Shown here in pieces: positions 1 to 12,900 of a DNA stretch of 64,000 nt. Source of the DNA: Vanilla planifolia (lineage: Eukaryota > Streptophyta > Magnoliopsida > Asparagales > Orchidaceae); assembly GCA_023846275.1 (NCBI GenBank), contig JAIUJO010000160.1:499809-563808 (forward strand), given 5' to 3'. A program made the position numbers and the translations under genes. Under the pieces are notes generated by a model. It was not told the DNA's origin. It did no database searches and was given only the letters and a program-made list of their open reading frames with translations. Within the stretch, counting starts at the first letter, position 1. Each line of letters begins with the position of its first letter.

Positions 1-2130
1 ACAAATCATAATATCCATAAACCAAGTCCATCATAAGAGAATATACAAGATGCAAATATGGATGTGTTAAAGTAATGTCCAACATAAGACAATGTCCATC
101 AACATACATTATGAAACTTCAAAAAAACAAAATTACTACTACAAAAGTAAAAGTTGTAAATTAAACTAAGAAATATCTAGATGATCAATATATTGACCCT
201 AATCTCTTGCTTGTAAGCATGATATTATATCCACAACGCTACATATCAAAATAATAGTAGAGTGGGCATGAGCTCATTATGGAATCTTCCAGATACATTA
301 TAAAAATAATATGTGGTGACATAGATCTATATTTAATATATTAAATTAATTATAATTAAATAATGATCATATATGTTAATAGATGCATGCTAAATCACTA
401 TGCTAATATAATGCATGAGTTTATGATGCAACTAATTGGAGTATGTGGCCAAGATATCTAGCTCTCCTTTGAACTAAGAAAATTATGTGTTAACCATAGA
501 TCAGTAATCTATCACTCCGCTTCAATCTTTACCCATCTTAAGCTTATCTGTCCAAAATTAAGGACTGTTGCATCCATAAATCTCATCTTAACCAACAATA
601 TCAAATTAGACATCTAGCTTTGAATCATATCCATTTTTACCAACTATACAAGTAAACCTAAGATTTCCTTAAACCATAATCAAGAATATAAGGCAATCTA
701 TTTGTCAACTAAATATTTTAGGGTTTCTCTTCGACTATCTTAGGCACCCTATAATGCCATGATGTTAGACATAAATAGTCTTTATTTTTTAGCCTCACCT
801 TTGGTCATATATAGACTTCAAAGCCTGATTAGGCTACCACTTTAACTTTAGCTCAACACAAAATCTTAGTTTTGACCTATATGCACATGAACAATACCAT
901 ACTAATCTTGTAAACCTTACTTCGTATGACTTCCATTGCAAACTTTCATTCATAGTTGGCAAACAAGAGCCATACAGATTCTATAAAACTATTAGCTAGG
1001 GAGTCAAGTCCCCTAATGAGAAATATCAAATGGTCACTAATTATCTTACCTAATAATACATATCATTCTATTTGTTTAGTAATATCGTTAGAATATATAG
1101 CCCCCTGGCTATGCCAAATTTTAATTTTATGGCTAAAATAACACTATATCTTAGCAATAATCCATGGTTTGATGAAGAGTCTCTCTTATTTGAAGGCCTT
1201 AGGTAAGGTCTACTCAAAGAATTCCAATGTGCTTATGCTCTCATTTCAATATTACCTTCTTTTTAATTTATTTAAGGGTTTTCATTAAAAACTCTAATTC
1301 AATTATCTTTGCAATTATGGGTTCCTTATGTTGTGGAATTAACACTATCCATGGTGATTTATTTGATGATAACAATCCCTAAGTTTTTTTAATCAATTTC
1401 ATAAAGTAAATTCCTAGATTCTAAATAATCAATTAAATTTGCATGTGCTCATTATTTGATCAGCATCCTCAAAATTTTTAACTCGTAATCATTTAAATAA
1501 GAAATTTAAATAAAAATTTTTAAAAACAAAATTATAAATCACCTAAATTTCTTTGTAATTAGTTTTTTGGTTAGGTTAAGGCATCAATACCAAAACTTTT
1601 TCAAATTATTTACATCTCGAAGACATTCAAATTTAGCTCAGATTGGGACATTACAATGCAAATCTATACTTAATCTTCTAATTATTGGCAAGCATCGGTG
1701 ATTAAGTGTTTCACACACTAAAGACGTAGCCAATCTTGAAATCTGGCTATCTCTATTGTGCAAAAAAAATACTAATATAGAGAAACTACTTTTTCAAATA
1801 CACCATATAGGACAAAAATTAACAACGTTTTCTAATCAAAGAAATTCCAAACTGTTAGAGTACTATGATTCATTTCATCAAGAATTTTGCAATTGAATAG
1901 TCACTACCTATTCTAATTTTTCAGAAAAGATAATTCTAATACTCATCTGATCTCCCAATTTGGTAATTGCATGGTCGAAAGTGCATGCACTTGAAAAGTT
2001 AAATCTTGCCAACATATTACAATTTAGATTTAACAACCCACGTCAACTATATATTTCTAAATGGTTAGGATTAAATTCCATTTGGTTGATCAAACAACTT
2101 TGTTGTTCCAATGGTCATTGTTTGGTTTAT
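1..2130. other. A+T-rich intergenic flank, possible decayed LTR-type sequence
   Basis: No satellite monomer and no credible gene is visible. The only open frame, 61 codons at 956-1141, has no recognisable motif. The stretch is slightly richer in G+C than the arrays that follow. It contains TGCATG-rich text around 380-430 and a motif gggacattaca near 1,645-1,656. That motif resembles the 3' end of LTRs of plant Ty3/gypsy chromovirus-type elements, which often end in GGGAC(A/G)TTACA. No pol domain is visible, so the LTR reading is inference from short motifs. It may equally be unrelated old intergenic DNA. The satellite becomes recognisable between about 2,090 and 2,140. Confidence 0.4.
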
Positions 2131-5100
2131 TGACATTTAAAATTATTTCAAATTAACAAATTAAACAAGTAAAAATAATATCAATTTATTATTTTTGTGT
2201 TATGTACATCTAAGCTAAAGCTAAATTTTGTATAATTGAAGTTATGTAACAAAACAAAAACAAATGGATGTAAAAGTCACATGAGAGAAGATTTAGGGCT
2301 AAAATGCAATAAACCATATCAAAATATAAATTTTGAAGGAACAAGATAAATGATATAGAAAATTTCTATTGATGATAATATGGAGATCAAGCGTAATATT
2401 CTCAATCAACAAATCTATTATAGATTAATTCGTCTAGCAAAGGATGTCGACTGCTTAGAAAATTAATATTAAAAAATATGATAAGAAATATTTATCTTAA
2501 AAAAGTTCATCAAGATATGTCCAACGACCTCTATATTTTCTCGATTATACTATATTTTGAATTATTACAAATTACTAATGTAAATAAGGATAAATATAAA
2601 CAAATTATCACTTTATTATTAAGTTAATATATATATTAAAGCATAGATAAGAAAAATTGAAGTAAAATAATATTATCAAATCAAAGCGATGTTAAAGTCG
2701 CATAAGAGGATATTTAGAGTTCAAAGTAATATAACAAAATAAAGCAATAACTTCAAAGAAATGAGATGAATTTTATGAGAAATTTGTACTCCAAAAAACA
2801 AAGGAACTGAGTCTAACATCCTTAGTCATTAAATTAAGTACAAATCAAAATGTCTCATAATGCATGCCAAAGATAAAGAAATTTAAATTTTTATAAATAT
2901 ATAAAGGAATAGCATATTAGAAAGGCTTATTTAGATAAGTCAATCAATGTTTGTTAAGTTTTGATTAGTCTTAATTTTGAATTACTTCAAACAAGAAAGT
3001 TCTTAATCATAAATAAAAATAAATTATTGTTTTATTATTTAGTTAATGTATATTAATTGTAATTTAAAGTTATGTAACATAGTTCATCAAAGATATATGA
3101 AACTCAAATGATAAAAGATATAGAGTTAAACAGTAATAAAATCAAATAAAAGATGACAATAAAATGAGAATAATTATATAAGAAAGTTGCATTTTGGGAA
3201 ACCAAGGGGATCAAGCACAACAATCATTAATTATGAAATTATGTACCATTTCAAATGCCCAAAGAACCATGTCAAAACCCAAGAAAATGAAACTTTTGAA
3301 AAATAAAAGTTAAAATTTAATTTGATAGTCCTTACTATAATTGGCTCGATTACATTTGTTTAATCTCGAATATACCTTATTTAGAACTATTGTCGATTAT
3401 TGAAGTAAATATATATAAATATTAATAAATGGTCATTTAATATTAAATAAGTATATAATAAAGATTAAATGAGATTAATTGATGAATTCTCAAATAATGA
3501 AATCAAAACTAGGTAAAGTTCACATAAAAAGACATTTAGAGTTGTATAGTAATTAACAAAATCAAAGCAAAAATTTGAAAGATTAAGATAAACTATACGA
3601 CAAAGTTTCATTCAATGATACTAAAAAGATTGAGTGTAACATCTTTGATGGATAAATGAGGTATGAATTTGAATTTTTTATAAAATAAGCCAAAATTATA
3701 GAAAAATAAAATATTTAGAGATTTAAAAAATAAATAATTAATTAAATAGAAATCAACAAAGTATGTCTAATGATGCTTTTTTATCTCCATCAAACCTCAT
3801 TCAAAAAAGTTGAAAATTATCAAATTAAGAAAGAATAAAAAGTAATAAATTACTATTTTAATATTAAGTTAATATATTTTAAAGCTAAAATAAGATAAAT
3901 TGAAGCAATGAGAGTAAAATATATCTAAGTGATGTAAAAGACACATAGGAATTGACCTAGTGGTCTATAATAATTAACCAAATAACAAACTTTTAAAAAA
4001 TTAGATATAATTTATAGGAAATATTTATTGCAAGATATAAAGGAGATTTATTATAACATCCTCAATTATCCAAATAAGTACGTACCAAAATGATTTGTAA
4101 AATATTCAAAAAACTAGAATAATATAATACTTAAAAATATTAATTGAAATATTTAAAAAAGTAGAGCTCATCAAGATGAGTCTAATGATGCTGGTATGAT
4201 CTTAATAAGGTTATATTTGGAATTTTTTCATTAAAAACGTTAAATAAGAATAAATAATAAAAATATTATTTTAATATTAAGTAAATCTCAATTAGAGATG
4301 AATTGAGAAAACTGAAATAATGTAGTACAATCCAAATAAAGTGATGTAAAAGTGACACTATAGAAGATTAATGGTTACACAGTAATATAACCAAAATAAT
4401 ACAAAAAATTTTAAAAAAACAAGATACATTATATTGGGATGTCACATTCTAATATATTAAGGAGAAACTAAAACATCTTCAATCATCATGTTTGTTGCAA
4501 ATCAAATTATCGCATAAAGGTTACCAAAATCTTCGAAAATAAACGTTAAATAACAGTATAATTAATATTTATTTTAATAAAGTTTATGAAAACATGTCCA
4601 ATGTTGTCCATTTCTTCTTGATGTGATCACATTTGGGGATCTTATAAATTACAATAGTAAATAATCATAAATAATAAACATTTATTACTTCCAAATTTGG
4701 TAAATATTTAACAAAATATTAATGAGAGAAATTAAAGCAATGTAATATTATGAAATCAAAGGGATATAAATGTCATGAATGTACAAATTTCGATTTCTAA
4801 GTGATAAAACAAAATCAAAGAAAAACATTGAAAAAGTCAGATAAATTTTACGAGGAAGCCACATTCGATAATACCAAGGAGATTGAGTCCAATTTTCTTT
4901 CTATATATACAAATAAAAAATATATAAAGTCTTATAAATCATGTCGAAACGATGGAAAATAAAAATTATAAAATTATATAGAAAGTAGCTAATTCGATAA
5001 AGCCCATGAAAACATATCAAAAGATGCCAATTTTAGTTTGATGTGACCTAGATTACTATTACTCATAATCACAAAAGTTTCTTGTCCTAAATAATACTAA

Positions 5101-5956
5101 ATTATTATTTTAATATTTATTAAATACATTCCAAAGAAAAATATTATAAATTAGAGAAATATAGTATAGATAAATGACATACATATGAAGGACATTCAAG
5201 AGAAGATATTGAGTGAAATAGTTATATAACAAAATCAAAATAAAACTTTGAAGAAATTAGATAAATTACACTCAAAGTTGTATTCTAAGATATTAAAGAG
5301 ATCGTGTAATATCATCAATTATGTAATTACGTACACTTTGAAATACCAAGGAAAACATGTCAAACTCCAAGAAAATAAAAATAGTTTAAAAAATAAAATG
5401 TAATATCGTTAGACATAGCCTTTCTAAACTACTCCAACAACATATTTTTCATGTTTATCTTGTCTCATTGGAATCATAATAAATTAACAAAAAAATAAGC
5501 ATAAATAATTATTAATTACTATGTTAATATTATATAAATATATAATAAAACTATAATGAAATAAATTGAAGCAATATAATATGATAAATTAAAAATAATA
5601 TAAAGGTGGCAATAGATAATATTTAGTGCTTCATAGTGATATATCCAAATCATAGAAAAAAAATTAAATTTGAAAAACTATAAAAGAATGTTGAATTTCA
5701 AGATATTATAGAAATCAAATGAAATATCTTTATCATTAAATGATGTATGAACATTTACCTCATAAAGTATTTAAAAAGCAATGAAAATAAAATTTTTGAT
5801 AATAAAAAAGTATTTTAAATTTTTTTAGAATTTGTTGAGTTGAGCGAAAGGACATTTTTTATGTTAATCAAAGCTTGGTTTGAATAACTATGAATTAACA
5901 ATGTAAATAAGCATATATTATAATAAATTACTATTTTAATAAAAGTAAATATATAT

Positions 5957-6026
<70 letters not shown>

Positions 6027-8245
6027 GTTAAAATGAGTTAACTAAATCAATATAATATATCCAAAGAAAACTATATAAATTAACATGAGAGGAGATTACT
6101 AGTTTTATAGTACTATAACTAAATCAAAGAAAAAAATATCAAGAAATAAGACATTGTTTGAAAAAATTACAATCTATGTACTAATAAGATTAATTGTAAC
6201 ATCCTTGATTGTCAAACTAAGTACAAAAAAAATATCTTGTAAAGCATCTTCAACATTTTGGAAATAAATTATTTTAAAAAATCAATAATTAATAAGATAG
6301 ATATCATCATGACAAGTCTAATGACTTTTGTTTAGTCTTGATCATACTTTTTTTAGAATACTATATATTGTTAAAGAAAATATGCATAAAAAATAATAAA
6401 CTACATTTTAAATGTTAGTTAAATATATATAAAAAGATATTATAAATAAATTTAAGAAATATAATATTGCCAAATCGAAGTGATTGATAGGTCTTACAAA
6501 AGCAAAAGTAAATTTACACATGAATTAACCAAACTAAAGAAGAATATTTGAAGAAATGCAAAAGAAGTTATTTCACAGTTGTATCCCAAATTACTAAAGA
6601 GATCTAATGTTTGATCCTTGTTGCCCAAATAAGTTAAAAAATTAAAATATCTCATAAAAATTTAAAAAACATTAAAAAGTAAAACATAAAAAATTAAACA
6701 TAAACAATAATAATATTAAATATTTAATTACTTGGAACACTTTAAAATGAGTCAAACAAGGTTGTTTCATCTTAGCCTAACCCTGTTTTTAATTAATGTG
6801 ATTTACCAAAGCCAAAAGGAATAGATAATAATTATTACTAGTTTAATATTAAATAAACATACTTGAAATTTGAAATATTATAAATTAAAATAATATTATA
6901 TAACAAAATTTACGAGATGGTAACGTCACTTGAATGAATCTTTAGAGTTGCAAAGTATTTATGAACAAAGCAAATACTTTGAGCAAATGTCATAACTTTT
7001 ATGGGAGAAATGAATTCCAAGATGTTAAGATGATTGAATGTAGTATCCTTGATCGACATATAGACTATAAATAAAAATGACTAATAAAACATGCTAGCAA
7101 AATAAAAAATATATTTAAAGATATAAAATGAATAGATAATTGAATAGAGCTCATCAAGACTAGTAGAATGACATTTGTTTCATCTTGGTTAAGCATTGTT
7201 TGGATTTACTTTGAATTTCAAAAGTAACAAACCATAAATAATATTAAATTGTTATTCCATTATTAAGTAAATAAATAAAAAGGATAAAAAAGATAAATTA
7301 ATCTAACATAATATAAGCAAATCAAAGCAATGTAAAGGTCACATAGTGTTGGTTCTAGGGTTACAGAGTAATTTAACCAAATAAAAACAAATTAAGGAAT
7401 TAAATAAATTATATCATAATGTTTCTTCCTCACATATTATGGATATTTAATGATATATCTTTGATCATTAAGTGAAATATAAGTTAAAATGCCACAAAAA
7501 GCAAGATAAAACTCTTGAAATTAAATATTTGAATGTGTGACAATGAATATTTGGCATCATAGAACCATTTGAGATGATTGTAGTGACATTTTGTTTGTCT
7601 TTTTTTTAAAAATTATTAAGAATTGCTACTAATTATAGAAGCAAATGAACATAAATAACAATAAAATATTTTCTTAATATAAAGTAAATATATAATAAAA
7701 TTTGAATGAGATAAATACAATTAATATAATATAAAAAAATCAAACTGAATATCACATAGGAGGAAATTTAGATTTAAATATTGATTTAACTAAAGTAAAA
7801 AAATTGATGAAATTTAATAACTTGTAAGGGAATGTTGCATTCAAAGTTGCTAAGCAAATCGAGCGAATATCTTCATTCAAGAAGTTAGGTACATGTTGAA
7901 AAGTCTTATAAAGCACGTCAAATCCCTTAAAACTTTAATATTTTAAAATATAAAATTTAATATTTAGCATGATCGAGCTCATAAACTTTAGTTAAATGAT
8001 TTTTTTTCAAATCCATTAGTCCTCATTTGGAATAAATAAATTTAATAAATAGAAATAATACTAAATTATTATTTAAATATTAAGTAGTCAAATATTAAAG
8101 TTGCAATGAGTTAAATTTAAGCAATATAATATAAAAAGCCAAACCAATGTAAAAATCACACAAGATGAGAACTAGAATTTCATAAAAATACAATCAAATA
8201 AAAGCTAAAATTTTGAGGAAATTAGATAATATTCACAAAAAAGTT
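2130..8245 (+). repeat. Degenerate ~415-bp satellite array, plus orientation (segment 1)
   Basis: About 15 diverged monomers in one orientation. Recurring landmarks, in order, are: gtgtaacatc(c/t)t, then caaat-a-gtatgaat, then aaaataaaatattt(a)aaa, then agctcatc(g/a)agatgagtc, then tgtttgttt(c)atct, then tggaattacta, then aagtaaataag-ataaataa, then ttattttaatattaag, then gcta-aatgag, then gatgtaaa-gtcacat, then gatttagagtt, then agttgcatt-caaga. The gtcacat landmark recurs near 2,271, 2,690, 3,519, 3,936, 4,349 and onward at roughly 410-430 bp steps. No reading frame is conserved between monomers, so this is non-coding. Individual monomers have many substitutions and small indels, which indicates an old array. 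A 62-bp AT run at 5,961-6,022 lies inside one monomer. Confidence 0.9.
5961..6022. repeat. (AT)31 microsatellite inside a satellite monomer
   Basis: An uninterrupted AT dinucleotide run of 62 bp. It lies at the monomer position where other copies read aagtaaatatatattaaag, so it appears to be an expansion of a short AT seed native to the monomer. Smaller expansions at the equivalent site occur near 22,257-22,269, 26,717-26,731, 31,897-31,910 and 50,303-50,326. Confidence 0.95.
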
Positions 8246-8775
8246 GTTCTTGGGTAATTATAAATCACTTCTCATGTAAACTTTACATCACTTAAATTTG
8301 TTATATTATTTTATTTTAATTTAATTTGTTCCAACATGAATACAAGTTTACTTAATTTTAAAATTGTATTTTATTATTGTTTATGTTTATTTAAATGAGC
8401 TCTCATTGAGATGAAACTAGCATCATTAGAACAATCTTTATGAGCTATATCCAGTCACTGTTCTTTTTATGTATATATCAATTAAAGTTTCTAATTTTTA
8501 AATATTTTTGTGTGATTATTGAGATTTTTTTTTTACCTAATTTGATGATATATAATGTTACACATGATATCTTTAGTATATATCATGACATCTTTCCTAT
8601 AACTCAACATATTTCCTCAAATTGTTAACTTTATTTTTGTTATATTATTGCATAAATCTTAATCTCCTCTTAAGTAACATTTAAGTTACCATAATTTGTT
8701 AACATTATATTTCTTTATTTATCTCAATTCAACTTTAACATATATAATAAAGCTACTTAACATAAAATAATTATA
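8246..8775 (-). repeat. Inverted satellite monomers (about 1.3 units)
   Basis: Reading left to right, the landmarks appear as reverse complements: tcatgtaaactttacatcac, then gtttatttaaatgagctc, then gagatgaaac, then aatttgatgatatataatgttacac, then tctcctct(t). The switch from plus orientation falls at about 8,240-8,250, inside the agttgcattccaaga part of a plus monomer. The return to plus orientation falls at about 8,765-8,800, in the A+T-rich AATAATAA/TTATTATT part. The 62-codon open frame here is chance. The left junction is repeated near 12,335 (see findings). Confidence 0.8.
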
Positions 8776-11700
8776 AATAATAATAAGTTTCTATTTAAAA
8801 TGAATTATGTATATAACAAAGCTAAAGTTAGACAAATTAAATCATTATCAAAAATGTAAACAAAACTATACAAAAGTTACATAATAGGAGATTTAAAGCT
8901 ACATAGTAATATAAGCAAATGAAAGCAAAAATTTGAAAGATTAAGTTAAAATGTATAAAAAAGTTTCATTCCAAGGTACTAAAGAGACCAAGTGTAACAT
9001 CTTCGATCTTTAAATGAGGTATGAACTTCAATGTCTCAAAAAATAAGCTAATGCTATAAAAAAATTGGTTTTTTAGTATTTAAAAATAAATTATTAATAC
9101 GATAATGCTTGATGAAATGAGTCTATGGATTCTTTTTTATCTCCATCAAGCCTCATTCAAAATTGTTGCAAATTACAAAATTTTTAATGAATAAAAAGTA
9201 ATAAATTATATTTTTAATATTATTAAATATATTTTATAGCTATAATAATATAAATTTAAACAATGAGAGAAAACTAAATTAATGTAAAAGTTAGATAAGA
9301 ATAAATTTATAGTTTTATATTAATTAACAAAAAAAGTAAAATTTTTTAAAAATTAAATAAATTTATGAGAAATATGAATTACAAGATATAAAGAAGATTG
9401 ATTATAGTATACTTGGTAATCCAAATAGGTAAGAATCAAAATAAATTCTAAAACTACTAAAAAAGAATAATATAATATTTAAAAATATTAAAAGGAATAT
9501 TTAATAGCATAGAACTCATTGAGATGAGTCCAATGATGTATGTACCATCTTAATGGGACCTGATTTGAATGTCTTATGAATTAACAAATAAAGTAAGAAT
9601 AAATAATAAAAAATTATTTTTTTAATCTCTAGTAAGTCTAAATTAAAGTTGAAATAGGAAAAATTAAAGTAATATATCATAAAAAAATAAAGATAATATA
9701 AATGGCACACCAAAAAAGATTTAGAGTTACATAATAATTTAATAAAAAATAAGATAAACTATAAATGAAAGTTGTGTTCTAGGATATTTAGATTTCAAGT
9801 GTAACATCCTTAATCATCAATTTAGATACTAATCAAATTATTTCATAAAACTCACCAAAATATTAAAAAAATAATATTAAAAAATTGTAAAACTAATAGT
9901 TATTTAATAAGGTTTATCAAGACAAGTCTAATGATGTCTATTTCTTCTCGATCAAAAATTGTATATGAAAATACATTGAATTAGCTAACTAAATAAGCAT
10001 AAAAATAAAAAATTATTGCTATAATTTTGGGAATATATACACTAAAATATAATAAATAAAAAATTAATACTTAATTGGATACAGCCTATCTACCCAAGTG
10101 TAATAACGTCTTCTTTTGTCTAATTAGACCTCAATTGAAATTAAAGTGAATTATAAAAGTAAATAAGCATAAATAATAATAAATTATTATTTTAATATAA
10201 ATAAGTATAAAATAAACCTAAAAATTAAATAAATTAAAGCCATATTATGCAATAAAGTGAGAAATACATAACGATGATAATAAATAATATTAAATTTTAC
10301 ACAATAATGTATCCAAATAAAGGAAAAAACTAAAGAAAATAGATAAGCTATACAAGAAAGTTGCATTTAATTATGAATCAAATGCCTCAAAAAATGTGTC
10401 AAAAAAAATATGACAAATAAAAATATATTTTTAAAATTTTAGGATCTTATTGATATATATCCAATGACGTTTGTTTTGTTTCAATCAAACATTATTTGGA
10501 ATTATTACTAATTACCAAAGCAAATGAGCATATATTGTAAAAAATTATTATCTCAATTGAAGTAAATATTTATATTAAATATAAAATGAGATTAATTGAA
10601 TAAATTATTTTAAAAAATCAATATTTAATATGATAGGGATCATCACGACATGCCTAAGAAGATTTGTTTACTCTCGATCTGGCATTGTTTAGAATAGTGC
10701 ATATTACCAAAGTACGCCAGCAAAAAGAATACTAAATTTATTTTTCAATATTAAGTAAATAAATATCAAAAGTTGTTTGAGATAAATTTAATAATACAAT
10801 ATAACCAAATCAAAGTGGTGGAAAGGTTATGAAAGAGAAGATTTAAATTTACATATGAATGAACATAACCAAAGAAGAATATTTTAAGAGAGGAGATAAA
10901 ATTTATGGAAATGTTGTATCCCAAATTACCAAAGTAAATAAGCGTAGATCATATTAAATTACTATTTCAATATTAAGTAAACATACATTAAAACTTGTAA
11001 AATTATAAATCAAAATAATGTGATATAACAAAATCTAGGTGATGATAAAGTCACATGAGTGGACATTTAGAGTCACAAAGTATTTTAAGTATCAAAGAGA
11101 AACTTTTAAGAAATGACAAATTACTCAGTAAAATTGAATTGCAAGATACAAAGGGGATCGAGTGTAACATCCTCAGTTGCAATATCAAGTATAAATAAAA
11201 AGATTCTCATAAAATATTCTACAAAAATAGAAAATAAAATATTTAAGGATATAAAACGAATAGTTAGTTGGACAGAGCTCATCAAGACTAGTGGAATGAC
11301 ATTTGTTTTGACTTGATTAATGTTTTGAAATTATGAATTACCAAAGAAAGAGAACATAAATATTATTAAATCTTTATTTTATTGTTAATTTAATATATAA
11401 AAAAGATAAAAAATATAAATTGAAGTAACATAATATAAACAAATCAAAGCGATGCAAAAGTCACATATGGTAAAATTAAGAGTTTGAAAACTTTTGAAGA
11501 AATTTAATAAATTACATAGGCATGTTGCTTCCATAGATATTATGGACATTTAATAAGGTATCCTTAGTCATTAAATGATGCATAAGTTGCAATGCCTCAA
11601 CAAGCAAGCCAAAACTTTGTAAATGAAATATTTAAAAGTATAACAATGAATGTTTAACAAGATACAAGTGATTGAGATGTGTGACTACATTTGTTTTATC

Positions 11701-12340
11701 ATTTTTGAATGTTACCTTGAATTGTTACTAATTACAAAATGTAAACTTGAATTACAATAAAAAACTATCTTTATATAAAGTAAATATGCAATAAAATTTG
11801 AATGAAAAAAATATAATTAATATGATGTAATAAAATCAAAGTGATTATCACAAAAGAGGAGATTTAGAGTTACCTTTTAATTTAACAAAAAATGAAATTG
11901 AGGAAATTTGATAAATTGTAACGGAATTTTGCATTCAAAGATACCAAGCAATTCGAGTGTAACATCTTAGACCAAGGAGATAGGTATAATTTGAAATGTC
12001 TTGTAATACATGTCAATACCCTTGAAAATAGAATATTTTAAAATATAAAAATGAATATTCGACATTATAAAGCTCATAAAGTTGAGTTTAATGGAAATTG
12101 TTCCTTGTTTATCAGAACTCATTCGGGATTATCAAAAGCAATAAATATAAATAGTGATAAATAATTAGTTAAATATTATGTAATTATATAATAACATTGA
12201 AATTAGGTAACTTTAGTCAATATAATATTAAAAAAACCAATGTAAACATCACACTAGATCAAAATTAGACATTACTGGTGATATAATCAAATCAAAGCTA
12301 AAAGTTTTTGGAAATCAGAAAATGTTTAAAGAATGGTTAT
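8776..12340 (+). repeat. ~415-bp satellite array, plus orientation (segment 2)
   Basis: About 8-9 monomers with the same landmarks as segment 1. This segment is a second copy of the multi-monomer unit at about 3,450-8,245. Private variants match in order, for example ttttttatctccatcaa near 3,776 and 9,132, gttgtatcccaaatta near 6,588 and 10,913, and agctcatcaagactagt near 7,147 and 11,276. The copy is shorter than the first. One deletion of about 200 bp is visible at about 10,920-10,935. Confidence 0.85.
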
Positions 12341-12600
12341 TATTGTGTAACTCTAAGTCACGTCCTGTGTAATCTTTACATCACTTAAAATATGTTATAT
12401 TATATTATTTTAGTTTATTTAATTTTTTACTTTATTGTATATTTACTTAATTTTAAAAAAATTATTTTTTCTTATTTATGCTTATTTCAATTTGAAATTT
12501 TCAATAACTCTAAATGTGTTCTGATCGTGATGAAACAAGCCTCATTGCAGTTACTCGATATGATCTATAAATTTTTTATTCTTTTATATACATATGAAAT
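12341..12600 (-). repeat. Inverted satellite monomer, cut short by the 12.6-17.9 kb interruption
   Basis: Reverse-oriented landmarks include tgtgtaatctttacatcac, then cttatttatgcttatttcaa, then gatgaaacaagcctcattg. The plus-to-minus junction is homologous to the one at about 8,245. Satellite text fades at about 12,575-12,600, where copia-type sequence follows. The 72-codon open frame at 12,392-12,610 is a chance frame in A+T-rich repeat. Confidence 0.75.
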
Positions 12601-12609
12601 ATATATATA

Positions 12610-12900
12610 GGTAGTTAGTTTTGCGTAATACTTATTCCAATATAATAATTGAAAGAACTTTAACTTTTTGAAAAGGTGTTCAACTAGGACGTCTTAACAT
12701 TGTTACTTATAAGATCAATAAGAATAAAATAACTCATTTGCATAAATAACCTATAAAGGTGTGTGATTGGTTTATTGTAGATCATGTGGAATTGAGGGAA
12801 AATAAAGTACATGTTCCATCAAAAAATCACATAGTAGATATATTTATTTAAACTTTACCTAAAAATAATTTTGTACTTTTTGAGGTGATTGAAATGATTG
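12610..12900 (+). mobile_element. Ty1/copia pol fossil (RNase H C-terminal end)
   Basis: A plus-strand frame at about 12,780-12,835 reads HVELRENKVHVPSKNHI. It is followed shortly by text resembling the DIFTKxLPK(x)NF segment near the C-terminus of Ty1/copia polyproteins, where RNase H ends. In intact copia elements this region reads roughly (R)DHVExxxIxVxxVPSxxQ(I/L)ADIFTK. Only this tail is recognisable. The element is a broken, old fragment with multiple breaks; no gag, integrase or clear LTR pair is seen beside it. The family-level assignment is fairly secure from the motif order. Clade and age are not determinable beyond old. Confidence 0.65.

Noticed and set aside
1-2130. Complete Ty3-type LTR proposed for the left flank
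   Set aside because: Only short motifs fit; no matching second LTR, primer-binding site or pol sequence is visible in the window.
2130-12340. Regular spacing considered as a CRISPR-like array
   Set aside because: The whole 415-bp period is repeat with no short invariant repeat and variable spacer. It is a degenerate satellite.
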